From NCBI RefSeq assembly GCF_000955955.1, contig NZ_JYJG01000233.1, positions 1 to 17,650 of the forward strand: a stretch of DNA of 17,650 nt, read 5' to 3'. The translations under genes and the position numbers were made by a program. This DNA is from Lentzea aerocolonigenes (GTDB lineage Bacteria > Actinomycetota > Actinomycetes > Mycobacteriales > Pseudonocardiaceae). The notes under the pieces are model-generated. The model was given only the letters and a program-made list of their open reading frames with translations. It was not told where the DNA came from and ran no database searches. Shown here in pieces: positions 1 to 6,818 of this stretch. Position 1 is the stretch's first letter; the number at the start of each line of letters is the position of its first letter.

Positions 1-455
1 ACGCCGAACGGGTTGAACAGCACCGGGATGAACACCGCCCAGAACGTGTTGACCAGGCCCGTGCCGGACGCCATCAGGTACAGCGGCAGCGCGAGCACGG
101 TCTGCGGCACCATCACGGCGGCGAGCACGAGTCCGAAGAGCTTCTCCTTGTGCGCAAAGGCGTACTTGTCGAACGCGTAGCCCGCGGCCATCGAGATGAA
201 CGAGCTCGCGGCGGCACCGACGACCGCGTACAGGACGCTGTTGAGGTACCAGCGGGGATAGAGGCCCTTGTCCATCGCGAACAGGTCCTTGACGTTGTCC
301 ACGAACGAGAAGTTACTGAGCGAGAACAGATCGCTCTGGAACAGTGCGTCGACGTTCTTCGTGGCGGCGAGCAGCAGCCACAGCACCGGCAGCAGGGTGT
401 AGAGCACCGCGATGCCGACGACGACGTTGACGGTGGTGCGGCCGAGGAGGGTCAT
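1..455 (-). CDS. Carbohydrate ABC transporter permease, MalG-like (3' end outside window)
   Basis: Second membrane subunit of a sugar importer (binding-protein-dependent transport inner membrane component, MalG/CUT1 type). The visible 151 residues begin MTLLGRTTVNVVVGIAVLYT, a first membrane helix. A periplasmic-type loop and a second helix follow (around YLNSVLYAVVGAAASSF), then the segment GYAFDKYAFAHKEKLF and the helix LVLAAVMVPQTVLALPLYLM, which are typical of the family. The EAA loop that contacts the ATPase would lie beyond position 1 and cannot be seen. The start codon overlaps the stop of the upstream permease as TGATG (457-453), so translation is probably coupled. No ATPase gene is visible; many actinobacterial CUT1 systems use a shared MsiK-type ATPase, so its absence here is not evidence of a broken system. 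Confidence 0.9.
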   Translation of the reverse strand, partial: MTLLGRTTVNVVVGIAVLYTLLPVLWLLLAATKNVDALFQSDLFSLSNFSFVDNVKDLFAMDKGLYPRWYLNSVLYAVVGAAASSFISMAAGYAFDKYAFAHKEKLFGLVLAAVMVPQTVLALPLYLMASGTGLVNTFWAVFIPVLFNPFG

Positions 456-1330
456 CAGGCGGCCTTCCTGTTCGTCCAGCGCGTGACGCCGTAGGACAGC
501 GCGATCGTGAAGGCCAGCAGGATCACGGACGCGGCCGCGGCGAGGCCGTAGTTGTTGCGGGTGAAGGCGGCGTCGTAGATGTACATGCTCGGCGAGAACC
601 TGGCGCTGATCATCGGCGTGGACTGGCTGAGCAGCACGGGTTCGGTGAACAGCTGCAGCGCCCAGATCAGCGTGAAGATGCCGACGGTGACGATCGCGCC
701 CTTCACGAGCGGCGCCTTGATCCGGACGGCCTGCTTGACCGGACCGGCGCCGTCCACGACAGACGCTTCGAGCACTTCCCGTGGCACCGCCTGGAGCGCG
801 GCGTAGAAGATCACCATGTTGTAGCCGAGGTTGCTCCACAGGGCGATGTTCACGATCGACGGCAGCACGGTGTGGATGCCGAGGAAGTTGAGGTGGATGT
901 CGCCCTTGGCGAACAGGTCGATGATCGGGCTGAGACCGGGGGTGTAGAGGTAGAGCCAGATCAGGGCCGCGATGATGCCGGGCACGGCGTGCGGCAGGTA
1001 CAGGCCCATCTGGGCCCAGCCGCGCAGTTTCGCGACGCCGGAGTCGAGCAGCAGCGCGAGGGCGAGCGCGGCGACGACCATGATCGGGATGTAGATCAGG
1101 CAGTAGAGCACGACGGTGAGCAGGCCGCCCCGGAACGTCGGGTCGCTCAGCACTGCCGCGTAGCTCCTGAGTCCGACGAACACCGTGCTCTCCGGGCCGA
1201 AGCCGAGTCCTGGCTGGTCCTGGGCGAAGAAGCTGAGCCAGATCGCGGTGCCGGTCGGGATGAGGAAGACCGTGACGAGCAGGACGAAGAACGGCGCCAT
1301 GAGGACGGCGCAGGCGAGTTTGCCCTTCAC
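455..1330 (-). CDS. Carbohydrate ABC transporter permease, MalF-like
   Basis: First membrane subunit of the sugar importer, 291 residues, about six membrane helices. The EAA loop that docks the ATPase is at residues 185-208 (EVLEASVVDGAGPVKQAVRI), with the conserved DGA. I chose the GTG at 1330 because the protein then starts KGKLACAVLMAPFFVLL directly before the first helix. An AGAGGAGG ribosome site precedes it, and GTG overlaps the stop of the binding-protein gene as GTGA. The longer reading up to 1489 adds 53 residues of Arg/Pro-rich sequence that only mirrors the binding-protein gene. It is the middle gene of the SBP-MalF-MalG operon. The substrate cannot be told from sequence. Confidence 0.93.
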   Translation of the reverse strand: MKGKLACAVLMAPFFVLLVTVFLIPTGTAIWLSFFAQDQPGLGFGPESTVFVGLRSYAAVLSDPTFRGGLLTVVLYCLIYIPIMVVAALALALLLDSGVAKLRGWAQMGLYLPHAVPGIIAALIWLYLYTPGLSPIIDLFAKGDIHLNFLGIHTVLPSIVNIALWSNLGYNMVIFYAALQAVPREVLEASVVDGAGPVKQAVRIKAPLVKGAIVTVGIFTLIWALQLFTEPVLLSQSTPMISARFSPSMYIYDAAFTRNNYGLAAAASVILLAFTIALSYGVTRWTNRKAA

Positions 1331-2625
1331 CGTTCGACCTCCTCTGTGGACAGTCCGAGTGCCTTGAGGTCGGGCATGGTGCCGCTCTGGGCCTCTCGCA
1401 CCGCGTCGACCAGGGTTCCTTCGCCCGCACCGGCTTTCGCGAAACCGTCCTGCATGACCTTCTGGGTGGCGGTCATCCGCGGGCCCCACACCCAGCCGTC
1501 GCGGATCTTGTCGGCTTCCTGCTGGAAGAGCCGGTAGACGTCCTGGCCGCCGTAGTACTCACCGGGGAACGCCTTGGCGCCCGCCGCGACCAGGCCGGGT
1601 GCGACCGGGTACTGGCTGCTCGTGCCGCTCTTGAGGCGTGCGGTGAGCGCGGCCGGGTCGGTGGTCTGCCACTCGATGAACTCCATCGCCGCCTCGGGTT
1701 GCCGCGAGTCCTTGGTGACCGCGAACGTCGAGCCGCCGTGCGTGCCGACCACCGGCTCGTCCCAGATCGGCATGGGAGCGATGCGCCACTTGCCCTTCTG
1801 GCCCGGCCTGGCACGCATCTGGGCGCCCGCGTCCCACGCGCCGCTGAGCCGGGTGAGGATGAGGTCCTGGCCGAGCTGGGCGTCGTGCTGCTTGCTGTCA
1901 CTGGCGTTGCGGTACACCAGGTCCTCGTCGATGAGGCTCTGCCAGTAGGCCGCGACCTTGCGCGTGGGCGCGTCGGCGAGCGAGACCTGCCACTTGCCGT
2001 TGCCGGTGTCGAACCACTGCGCGCCGGCCTGCCAGGCCCAGCACGCGAACTGCATGGCGCCGTCCGTGGGGAACAGCACGAGCTTCTTGTTGCCGAACTT
2101 CGCTTTGACCCGTCGCGCGAGGTCGGTGAACTCGTCCCAGGTCTTCGGGGGCTGGAAACCGTTGGCCTCGAACATGTCCGCGCGGTAGTGCAGCACCATC
2201 GGCTCGATGTCGAGGGGGACGCTGAAGACGCGGTTGTCGAACGTGGTCAGCTTGAGCGCCTGGGGCAGCAGCTTCTGCTTGAGGCGGTCGGTGACGAGGT
2301 CGGTGATGTCCCGCGCGACGCCGTCGATGGCGTAGCCGGGCACCTGCGGGTACTCGATGGTCGCGACGTCGGGTGCGTTGCCCGCGCGGGCGGCGTTGCT
2401 GAGCTTCGCGTAGCCGCCCTGACCGCCGGAGGGGATCTGCTGGAAGATCACCCTAATGCGGTTCTGACTCGAGTTGAACGCGTCGACGACCTGCTGGCTA
2501 CCGCGCAGGGCCGACCAGAACGTGATCTCGACCGGGCCTCCGGCACCGCGGCGCTGCGGGGTGGAACAGGCCGCCAGTGGTGCCGTGAGACCCGCCGCGA
2601 GGAGTGTGCGACGACTCAGGCGCAT
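1327..2625 (-). CDS. Extracellular sugar-binding lipoprotein (ABC solute-binding protein family 1)
   Basis: Captures a sugar or sugar derivative outside the membrane and delivers it to the two permeases downstream. The N terminus MRLSRRTLLAAGLTAPLAAC has a twin-arginine pair followed by a lipobox (PLAAC), so Tat export and lipid anchoring are likely. The mature part has the family-1 pattern: EITFWSALRG, an early DVATIEYPQ segment, KTWDEFTDLARRVK, and a late GGSTFAVTKDSRQPEAAMEFIEW. Length is about 432 residues, normal for CUT1 binding proteins. An in-frame ATG at 2634 would add three residues, but AGG abuts it with no spacing. The ATG at 2625 has CAGG nine bases upstream, the same arrangement as the regulator gene, so I prefer it. 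The gene lies directly downstream of the regulator, which probably controls it. Confidence 0.93.
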   Translation of the reverse strand: MRLSRRTLLAAGLTAPLAACSTPQRRGAGGPVEITFWSALRGSQQVVDAFNSSQNRIRVIFQQIPSGGQGGYAKLSNAARAGNAPDVATIEYPQVPGYAIDGVARDITDLVTDRLKQKLLPQALKLTTFDNRVFSVPLDIEPMVLHYRADMFEANGFQPPKTWDEFTDLARRVKAKFGNKKLVLFPTDGAMQFACWAWQAGAQWFDTGNGKWQVSLADAPTRKVAAYWQSLIDEDLVYRNASDSKQHDAQLGQDLILTRLSGAWDAGAQMRARPGQKGKWRIAPMPIWDEPVVGTHGGSTFAVTKDSRQPEAAMEFIEWQTTDPAALTARLKSGTSSQYPVAPGLVAAGAKAFPGEYYGGQDVYRLFQQEADKIRDGWVWGPRMTATQKVMQDGFAKAGAGEGTLVDAVREAQSGTMPDLKALGLSTEEVER

Positions 2626-2634
2626 GGTTCGCAT

Positions 2635-2655
2635 CCTGATCGCCTGATCGCTTTG
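2635..2655 (-). promoter_or_regulatory. Leader element copy B, putative regulator operator before the SBP gene
   Basis: On the minus strand this reads CAAAGCGATCA, then GG, then CGATCAGG. It agrees at 18 of 21 positions with the element at 3697-3717 in front of the regulator gene. Internally it has the direct repeat CGATCA-GG-CGATCA. In both copies the final CAGG lies nine bases before an ATG and probably serves as the ribosome site. DeoR-family proteins often bind short direct repeats, so autoregulation and control of the transport genes by the chimeric regulator is the obvious inference. A site acting on mRNA is also possible, since the element includes the Shine-Dalgarno sequence. Confidence 0.5.
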
Positions 2656-2658
2656 TCG

Positions 2659-3687
2659 TCAAGAAACGCGCAAACGCTCAGTCGATGAGCGGACCTTCAA
2701 CTCGGGCAGCAGCTCGATGCGCTCAGCCGACCGGGTCTGGTTGCCCAGCTTCTGGATGAGCAACTGCGCGGCGACCTTGCCGACCTCGGCCTTGGGCGGC
2801 GCGACGGCGGTGAGCGGGATGCTGCCGAGTGCCGCGACGACGTCGTCGTACGCGACCACCGAGCACCGTTCCGGCACCTTGATCCCGGCCTCCGTCAGCT
2901 GCTGGACCAGCATCAACGCGTCCACGTCACCGTGCAGGACCGTCGCGGTGGCCCGGTGTGCCCTGAGGATGCCGACCAGCCCCGTGTCGGGTGAGCTGCC
3001 GACCGTGATGGCGTCCTCGAGGTCCTTGGAGATCTCTTTGAACGCGCTGCGGAGTGCTCTCGCGGTCGGGCTGTCGTCGCGGGCGGCCAGGACGATCCTG
3101 CGGTGGCCGAGGTTCGTCAGGTGCTTCACGGCCAGGTGCATGCCGTACCAGTGGTCGGAGCAGACCGAGTTCATCGCCCTGAGCTGTCCGCTCGGCCTTC
3201 GTTCCATCAGGACCGTCGGGACGCCCGTGTCCGCGAGCCAGTCGTCGGCTCTTTCCTCTTCCTGCGTGCGCCATCTCGGGGCGATCAGCAGGCCCTGGAC
3301 CGGCTCGGCCAGCGCTCGTTCGACGATCGGTTTCTCGGCGCCTTTGACCTGCGGCGCGATGTGCAGGACGACTCGCAGGCCGGCTTCTTCGAGAACCTTG
3401 CGGGCGCCGTTCATCGTCTCGTACAGGTAGGTGTGCCGCTCGGGCACGACCAGCGCGACCGCGCCGTTCTCCGGGTTCGTGGGCTGCGGTTGTTCGACCG
3501 GGGTGATCGGTTTCGCGACGCCGTGCCCGCGGCGGAGTTTGCCGATCCTGGCCAGTTCCTCGACGTCGCGTCTGATCGTGACGATCGAGACGTCGAGCTC
3601 GTCGGCCAGATCGCTCACCTTGACCGAGCCCCGGGACGCGACCACGGCCAGAATTCGCTGCCGTCTCGTCTCACCGGGTTCGCGCAT
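2659..3687 (-). CDS. Transcriptional regulator: DeoR-type HTH fused to LacI-type sugar-binding domain
   Basis: DNA-binding regulator of 342 residues. Residues 1-60 are a DeoR/GlpR winged helix: RRQRILAVVASRG, then LADELDVSIVTIRRDVEEL and GKLRRGHG, the family signature. After a Pro-rich linker (residues 62-74), residues 76-340 resemble the periplasmic-binding-protein-like sensor of LacI/GalR repressors (VALVVPERHTYLYETMNGAR, LLIAPRW, HLTNLGHRRIVLAA, PERCSVVAYDDV). DeoR proteins normally carry a sugar-phosphate isomerase-like sensor, so this is a domain swap, and the ligand is probably a free sugar. AGGCGG lies six bases before the ATG. The gene overlaps the MFS gene by 17 bases and precedes the sugar-binding protein by about 30, so it is the likely local regulator of uptake. 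Confidence 0.9.
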   Translation of the reverse strand: MREPGETRRQRILAVVASRGSVKVSDLADELDVSIVTIRRDVEELARIGKLRRGHGVAKPITPVEQPQPTNPENGAVALVVPERHTYLYETMNGARKVLEEAGLRVVLHIAPQVKGAEKPIVERALAEPVQGLLIAPRWRTQEEERADDWLADTGVPTVLMERRPSGQLRAMNSVCSDHWYGMHLAVKHLTNLGHRRIVLAARDDSPTARALRSAFKEISKDLEDAITVGSSPDTGLVGILRAHRATATVLHGDVDALMLVQQLTEAGIKVPERCSVVAYDDVVAALGSIPLTAVAPPKAEVGKVAAQLLIQKLGNQTRSAERIELLPELKVRSSTERLRVS

Positions 3688-4852
3688 GGTCGTCCGCCTG
3701 TTCGTTTGATCGCTTTGCGGCGAGCATAACCCGAGGAACGGTCACCGCGCCCACCACAGCACTCGTCGCGGTGATCGCCGCGGCCGTCATGGCCGCCACG
3801 TGCAGGGAAACGCTCTCAGCCAGCCACGGACCCGCGATCGCGCCGATCAGCGTCGCGGCCGCTTCGACGGTCAGGAAGATCGCGCTGATCCTGCCGAGCC
3901 GGTGGTTTTCGACCCTCCGCTGCACCGCGGTCTGCGGTGCGACGACCGTGACCGATCCGAACATCCCGATCACCACTGCCGCGACCATCGCCGAGGTGAG
4001 GTCCTTCGCGTTGAACAGGAGCACGAACCCTCCCGCCGTCGCCAGCTGGGCCGTCGCGAGCACGGTTCTCAACTGGATCCGGTCGAGCCAGCGAACCAGC
4101 ACCGCGCCACCGAGAAACCCGATGCCGAGCGCCGACAACACCGTTCCGACCTGTGCCGAGCCGCCCAGGTTGTTCATGCCGAACGGGACGAGGAGCGCGC
4201 TCAACGCCGCGTTCGCCGCCAGGAACACTCCGGTCAGCGGCAACAACCTTCGCACCAGTGGCGGGGTCTTCGTCGCCGGCCCGTCCGGCGTTCTCGCGAT
4301 GGGCCTGCTCGCGGTGAACGCGATGGCCGTCGCCGAGATCAGGTAGCTCGCCACGTCCAGCGCGATCACCGCCTCGAAACCGGCCCAGGCGAACAGAACT
4401 CCTCCGAGCGTCGGGCCGGCCAGCCTCACCACGCCGTCCGTGGTGGCGTTCCACGAGTTGGCGGCGGCGAGGCCGTCCGGTCCGACGACCGCCGGCACGT
4501 GTGCCTGGGCTGCTGGGCGGAACACCACTGCCCCCACGCTTTCCGCTACCAGTGCGAGGTAGATCGCGGCCGGTGTGCCGATGAGCATCGCCGCCACCGC
4601 CGTGGCCCTGAACAGATCCGCCGCGATCATCGCCCGGCGCCGGTCCCACCGGTCGACCAGGACTCCCGCCAGTGGCCCGAGCATCAGCACCGGCAGGCAC
4701 TCGGCGGCCAGTGTCGCTCCGGCCGCGAACACCGAGCCGGTGACCGCGTACATGTGCGCCGGAACCGCCACCACCAGCAGCCACGACCCGAGCAGGCTCA
4801 CCGCGCGGCCCGTCCACAGGAACCTGAAGTCCCTCATCCCCCAGATACTCAT
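3671..4852 (-). CDS. MFS transporter (drug/antibiotic efflux-like)
   Basis: Predicted twelve-helix permease of the major facilitator superfamily, 393 residues from the ATG at 4852. It begins MSIWGMRDFRFLWTGRAVSL, and has the loop 2-3 motif A as GPLAGVLVDRWDRRR and a helix 5 region LAGPTLGGVLFAWAGF. This resembles the MFS_3/enterobactin-exporter-like group, so efflux is more likely than uptake. Starts at 4876 (GTG) or 4837 (ATG) are possible. I chose 4852 because TTGACA (4890-4885) and TCTATT (4866-4861), spaced 18 bases, would start the message next to this ATG. The gene is divergent from an XRE regulator, which probably controls it, and its 3' end overlaps the sugar regulator by 17 bases. 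Confidence 0.88.
   Translation of the reverse strand: MSIWGMRDFRFLWTGRAVSLLGSWLLVVAVPAHMYAVTGSVFAAGATLAAECLPVLMLGPLAGVLVDRWDRRRAMIAADLFRATAVAAMLIGTPAAIYLALVAESVGAVVFRPAAQAHVPAVVGPDGLAAANSWNATTDGVVRLAGPTLGGVLFAWAGFEAVIALDVASYLISATAIAFTASRPIARTPDGPATKTPPLVRRLLPLTGVFLAANAALSALLVPFGMNNLGGSAQVGTVLSALGIGFLGGAVLVRWLDRIQLRTVLATAQLATAGGFVLLFNAKDLTSAMVAAVVIGMFGSVTVVAPQTAVQRRVENHRLGRISAIFLTVEAAATLIGAIAGPWLAESVSLHVAAMTAAAITATSAVVGAVTVPRVMLAAKRSNEQADDHARTR
3697..3717 (-). promoter_or_regulatory. Leader element copy A, putative operator before the regulator gene
   Basis: On the minus strand this reads CAAAGCGATCA, then AA, then CGAACAGG. It matches copy B (2635-2655) at 18 of 21 positions, and the shared CAGG is again nine bases from the ATG. 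It lies inside the last codons of the upstream MFS gene (encoding AKRSNEQ). The regulator leader is therefore embedded in coding sequence, and the conservation with copy B is not explained by the MFS protein. Binding by the chimeric regulator is inferred. Confidence 0.45.
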
Positions 4853-4853
4853 C

Positions 4854-4895
4854 CTGTCAGAATAGAGACTTGTCACCTGTGTTCTGTCAAGATAG
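4854..4895. promoter_or_regulatory. Divergent promoter region with TGTCA repeats (MFS / XRE)
   Basis: The gap between the divergent genes holds direct repeats CTGTCAGAATAG (4854-4865) and CTGTCAAGATAG (4884-4895), 30 bases apart, with a third TGTCA at 4871-4875. TTGACA (4890-4885) and TCTATT (4866-4861) on the minus strand form a reasonable promoter for the MFS gene. Repeats on one face of the helix suggest binding by the adjacent XRE protein; this is inference. Confidence 0.5.
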
Positions 4896-4899
4896 TGGC

Positions 4900-5301
4900 G
4901 TGGATTCTCTCGGACCTGCGCTGCGCGCTCTTCGGCAAGCCAGTGGTCGCACCGTCGCGTCCGTCGCGGCTGATGCCGGGCTGTCTGTGCCGTACATCGC
5001 CAACCTCGAGAACGGGCGCGGCAATCCGACCACCGGGGCGCTCGCGCGGCTGGCCGGGGCGCTCGGGACCGAGTTGCGGATCTCGTTCGGGGAGTCGGCT
5101 GAAGCGGCTCCCGCGTTGCCGCAGTCGCTGGTGCGGTTGCGGCGGACCGAGCGGTTTCGGCGGGCGGTCGCCTTGATGGACGCCGATCCGGGGGAGGTGA
5201 TCGCGGCTTTGGCCGCGGTGGGGCGCGTTGTCGAGGCGTCGGAGCCGGATTGGTGGCGGGTTCTGGACGCGATGGTGTTGATTTCCCGGCACCCCGCCTG
5301 A
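4900..5301 (+). CDS. XRE-family helix-turn-helix transcriptional regulator
   Basis: Small DNA-binding protein of 133 residues. The HTH_3/XRE domain spans about residues 4-60: LGPALRALRQASGRTVASVA, then AGLSVPYIANLENGRGNPTT as recognition helix and turn, then LARLAGALGTELRI. The C-terminal half (RRTERFRRAVALMDADPGEVI) is helical with no motif I recognise. The GTG at 4900 was chosen because it opens directly into the domain; upstream in-frame starts at 4870 and 4879 would add residues with no family resemblance. No Shine-Dalgarno precedes it, so a leaderless message is plausible. It is divergent from the MFS gene and is probably its repressor. Confidence 0.87.
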   Translation: MDSLGPALRALRQASGRTVASVAADAGLSVPYIANLENGRGNPTTGALARLAGALGTELRISFGESAEAAPALPQSLVRLRRTERFRRAVALMDADPGEVIAALAAVGRVVEASEPDWWRVLDAMVLISRHPA

Positions 5302-5385
5302 AAGCACGCCTGCGGCGACGCGACCGAGCGGATCAGCGAGTTCTCAGCATGCGTGGCATAGCGTCGGCGCGCGAGGGGGTCGAGG
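5302..5385 (+). promoter_or_regulatory. Intergenic region with weak promoter for the epimerase-nitrile hydratase operon
   Basis: This 84-base gap holds TAGCGT (5359-5364), an acceptable actinobacterial -10 box, 21 bases before the epimerase ATG. GAGGGGG follows as ribosome site, six bases from the ATG. The -35 region is not recognisable, and I see no terminator for the XRE gene. Readthrough from the XRE gene cannot be excluded. Confidence 0.35.
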
Positions 5386-6306
5386 ATGAAGATCGTGATT
5401 CCGGGCGGCACCGGACAGGTCGGTGGCGTGCTGCGCAGGGCGTTGACCGAGGCCGGCCACGAGGTGGTGATCGTCAGCCGGAGCAGCGGCGTGCGCTGGG
5501 ACGGGCGGACACTCGGCGACTGGGCCGCTGAGATCGACGGCGCCGACGTGGTGATCAACCTGGCAGGGCGGAGCGTCAGCTGCCGGTACACGCGGGAAAA
5601 CCTGAACGAGATGATGCGGTCGCGGGTCTGCTCGGCGCGAGTGGTCGGCGAGGCCATCAGAAAGGCGGAGAAACCGCCAGCGGTGTGGTTGCAGATGAGC
5701 ACGGCGACGATCTATGCGCACCGGTTCGACGCCCCCAACGACGAGGCCACCGGAATCATCGGCGGAAACGAGCCCGGGGTGCCGGACTACTGGGGGTTCA
5801 GCGTCGGCATCGCGAAGAACTGGGAGGCGGAGCTGGGCGGTGCGGACACTCCGCACACCAGGAAGGTCGCGTTGAGGGCGGCTATGGTGATGAGTCCGGA
5901 CCGGGGTGGGGTGTTCGACTACCTGTCGTGGATGGCCCGGCTCGGGCTGGGTGGCGCGGTCGCGGGTGGCAGGCAGTACGTGTCGTGGATTCACGACGAG
6001 GACTTCGTGCGGGCCGTGGCGCTGTTGATCAGGGAACCGATCGAGGGGGCGGTCAACCTGGCGGCGCCGGAGCCGTTGCCGCAGCGGGATTTCATGCGTG
6101 AGCTGCGGAAGGCGTGGCAGATGCCGGTGGCGCTGCCGGCCACGAGGTGGATGGCGGAGATCGGGGCTGCCGTGCTCCGGACCGACACCGAGCTGCTGCT
6201 GAAGAGCCGGCGAGTCGTGCCGGGCAGGCTCCAGGAGGCCGGGTTCGAGTTCCGCTTTCCCAACTGGGCCGCGGCGGCGCAGAATCTGGTGGAGCGCAGG
6301 AGGTGA
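5386..6306 (+). CDS. TIGR01777 family epimerase (NAD(P)-binding, SDR39U1/YfcH-like)
   Basis: Rossmann-fold protein of 306 residues, of the atypical extended short-chain dehydrogenase type. Residues 1-15 (MKIVIPGGTGQVGGV) contain the GGTGxxG dinucleotide loop. DGADVVINLAGRSVSCRYT and the later SVGIAKNWEAEL follow the family. The C terminus (LKSRRVVPGRLQEAGFEFRF) is the DUF1731 region that defines TIGR01777. Substrates of this family are largely unknown. The stop is followed after one base by the ATG of the nitrile hydratase beta N-half, whose AGGAGG lies inside the last codons, so the four genes form one operon. A role in processing a nitrile- or amide-bearing metabolite is suggested by context only. 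Confidence 0.88.
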   Translation: MKIVIPGGTGQVGGVLRRALTEAGHEVVIVSRSSGVRWDGRTLGDWAAEIDGADVVINLAGRSVSCRYTRENLNEMMRSRVCSARVVGEAIRKAEKPPAVWLQMSTATIYAHRFDAPNDEATGIIGGNEPGVPDYWGFSVGIAKNWEAELGGADTPHTRKVALRAAMVMSPDRGGVFDYLSWMARLGLGGAVAGGRQYVSWIHDEDFVRAVALLIREPIEGAVNLAAPEPLPQRDFMRELRKAWQMPVALPATRWMAEIGAAVLRTDTELLLKSRRVVPGRLQEAGFEFRFPNWAAAAQNLVERRR

Positions 6307-6307
6307 G

Positions 6308-6559
6308 ATGCCGAGGATCAACGACGTCGGCGGCCAGGACGGCTTCGGCCCGGTCCTGGAGGAGCTGGACGAACCGCCCTTCCACGCCGACTGGGAAGCA
6401 CACGTGCTCGCCATGAACCGGGCGCTGATCGGACGCGGGCTGTACAACCTGGACGAGTTCCGGGACGCGGTCGAGCGGACCATGTCGCACCAGTCCTCGT
6501 ACTACGAGAACTGGTTCCGCGCGATTCAGACGCTCCTGAAGGAGAAGGGGCATGTCTGA
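6308..6559 (+). CDS. Nitrile hydratase beta subunit, N-terminal half (split subunit)
   Basis: An 83-residue protein equivalent to the N-terminal helical half of a nitrile hydratase beta subunit. Residues 4-15 (INDVGGQDGFGP), the DWE at 28-30, NLDEFRDAVER (47-57) and the YYENW at 65-69 follow the family closely. R57 lies where beta subunits have the IERM arginine, which contacts the oxidised cysteines of the metal site. The protein stops after KEKGHV, before the usual linker. A separate gene with its own start supplies the C-half. This resembles the three-subunit toyocamycin nitrile hydratase (small ToyK/ToyL-type subunits) and thiocyanate hydrolase. AGGAGG precedes the ATG. I infer a subunit of a heterotrimeric cobalt hydratase acting in the cytoplasm. 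Confidence 0.85.
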   Translation: MPRINDVGGQDGFGPVLEELDEPPFHADWEAHVLAMNRALIGRGLYNLDEFRDAVERTMSHQSSYYENWFRAIQTLLKEKGHV

Positions 6560-6818
6560 GCGGTACGGGGAAGGCACTCGGGTCCGGACGTCCACTGTGG
6601 ATCCGGACCATCACACCCGGCTGCCCGGCTATGCACGCGGGAAGACGGGCACGGTCATCGGCAGCGATGGAGTGCATCCGCTGGCGGACTTGAGCGCACA
6701 AGGGATCGAGCGGAAGCAGCCTGTGTACCTGGTCCGGTTCACGGCACGGGAACTGTTCGGGCAGGGTGATCACACGGTGACGCTGTCCCTCTGGGAGGAA
6801 TACCTCAGCGATGAGTGA
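6552..6818 (+). CDS. Nitrile hydratase beta subunit, C-terminal half (SH3-like)
   Basis: An 88-residue protein matching the SH3-like C-terminal barrel of nitrile hydratase beta subunits: residues 6-14 (GEGTRVRTS), HTRLPGYARGKTG (21-33), VYLVRFTARELFG (58-70) and LWEEYL (80-85). The arginine of HTRLP corresponds to the second metal-site arginine of the family. It overlaps the preceding gene by eight bases (ATGTCTGA) and the alpha gene by eight (ATGAGTGA), so the three proteins are probably made in equal amounts by coupled translation. GGAGAAGGGG precedes the ATG. The two halves total 171 residues, shorter than a one-piece beta subunit of about 220, because the linker is missing; the split is therefore a gene architecture and not a frameshift. 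Confidence 0.85.
   Translation: MSERYGEGTRVRTSTVDPDHHTRLPGYARGKTGTVIGSDGVHPLADLSAQGIERKQPVYLVRFTARELFGQGDHTVTLSLWEEYLSDE

Noticed and set aside
3800..5176. Plus-strand reading frame of 458 residues
   Set aside because: Mirror of the MFS gene that also runs through the XRE gene in another frame; Arg/His/Gln-rich and without domains.
5344..6595. Minus-strand frames opposite the epimerase and beta genes
   Set aside because: Low-complexity Arg/Pro/Ser sequence, and the plus-strand genes have clear family motifs and coupled starts.
6308..6818. Beta subunit halves as one gene broken by a frameshift
   Set aside because: Each half has its own ATG and ribosome site, the linker of one-piece beta subunits is absent, and the eight-base overlap is repeated at the next junction. 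A true split is more likely.
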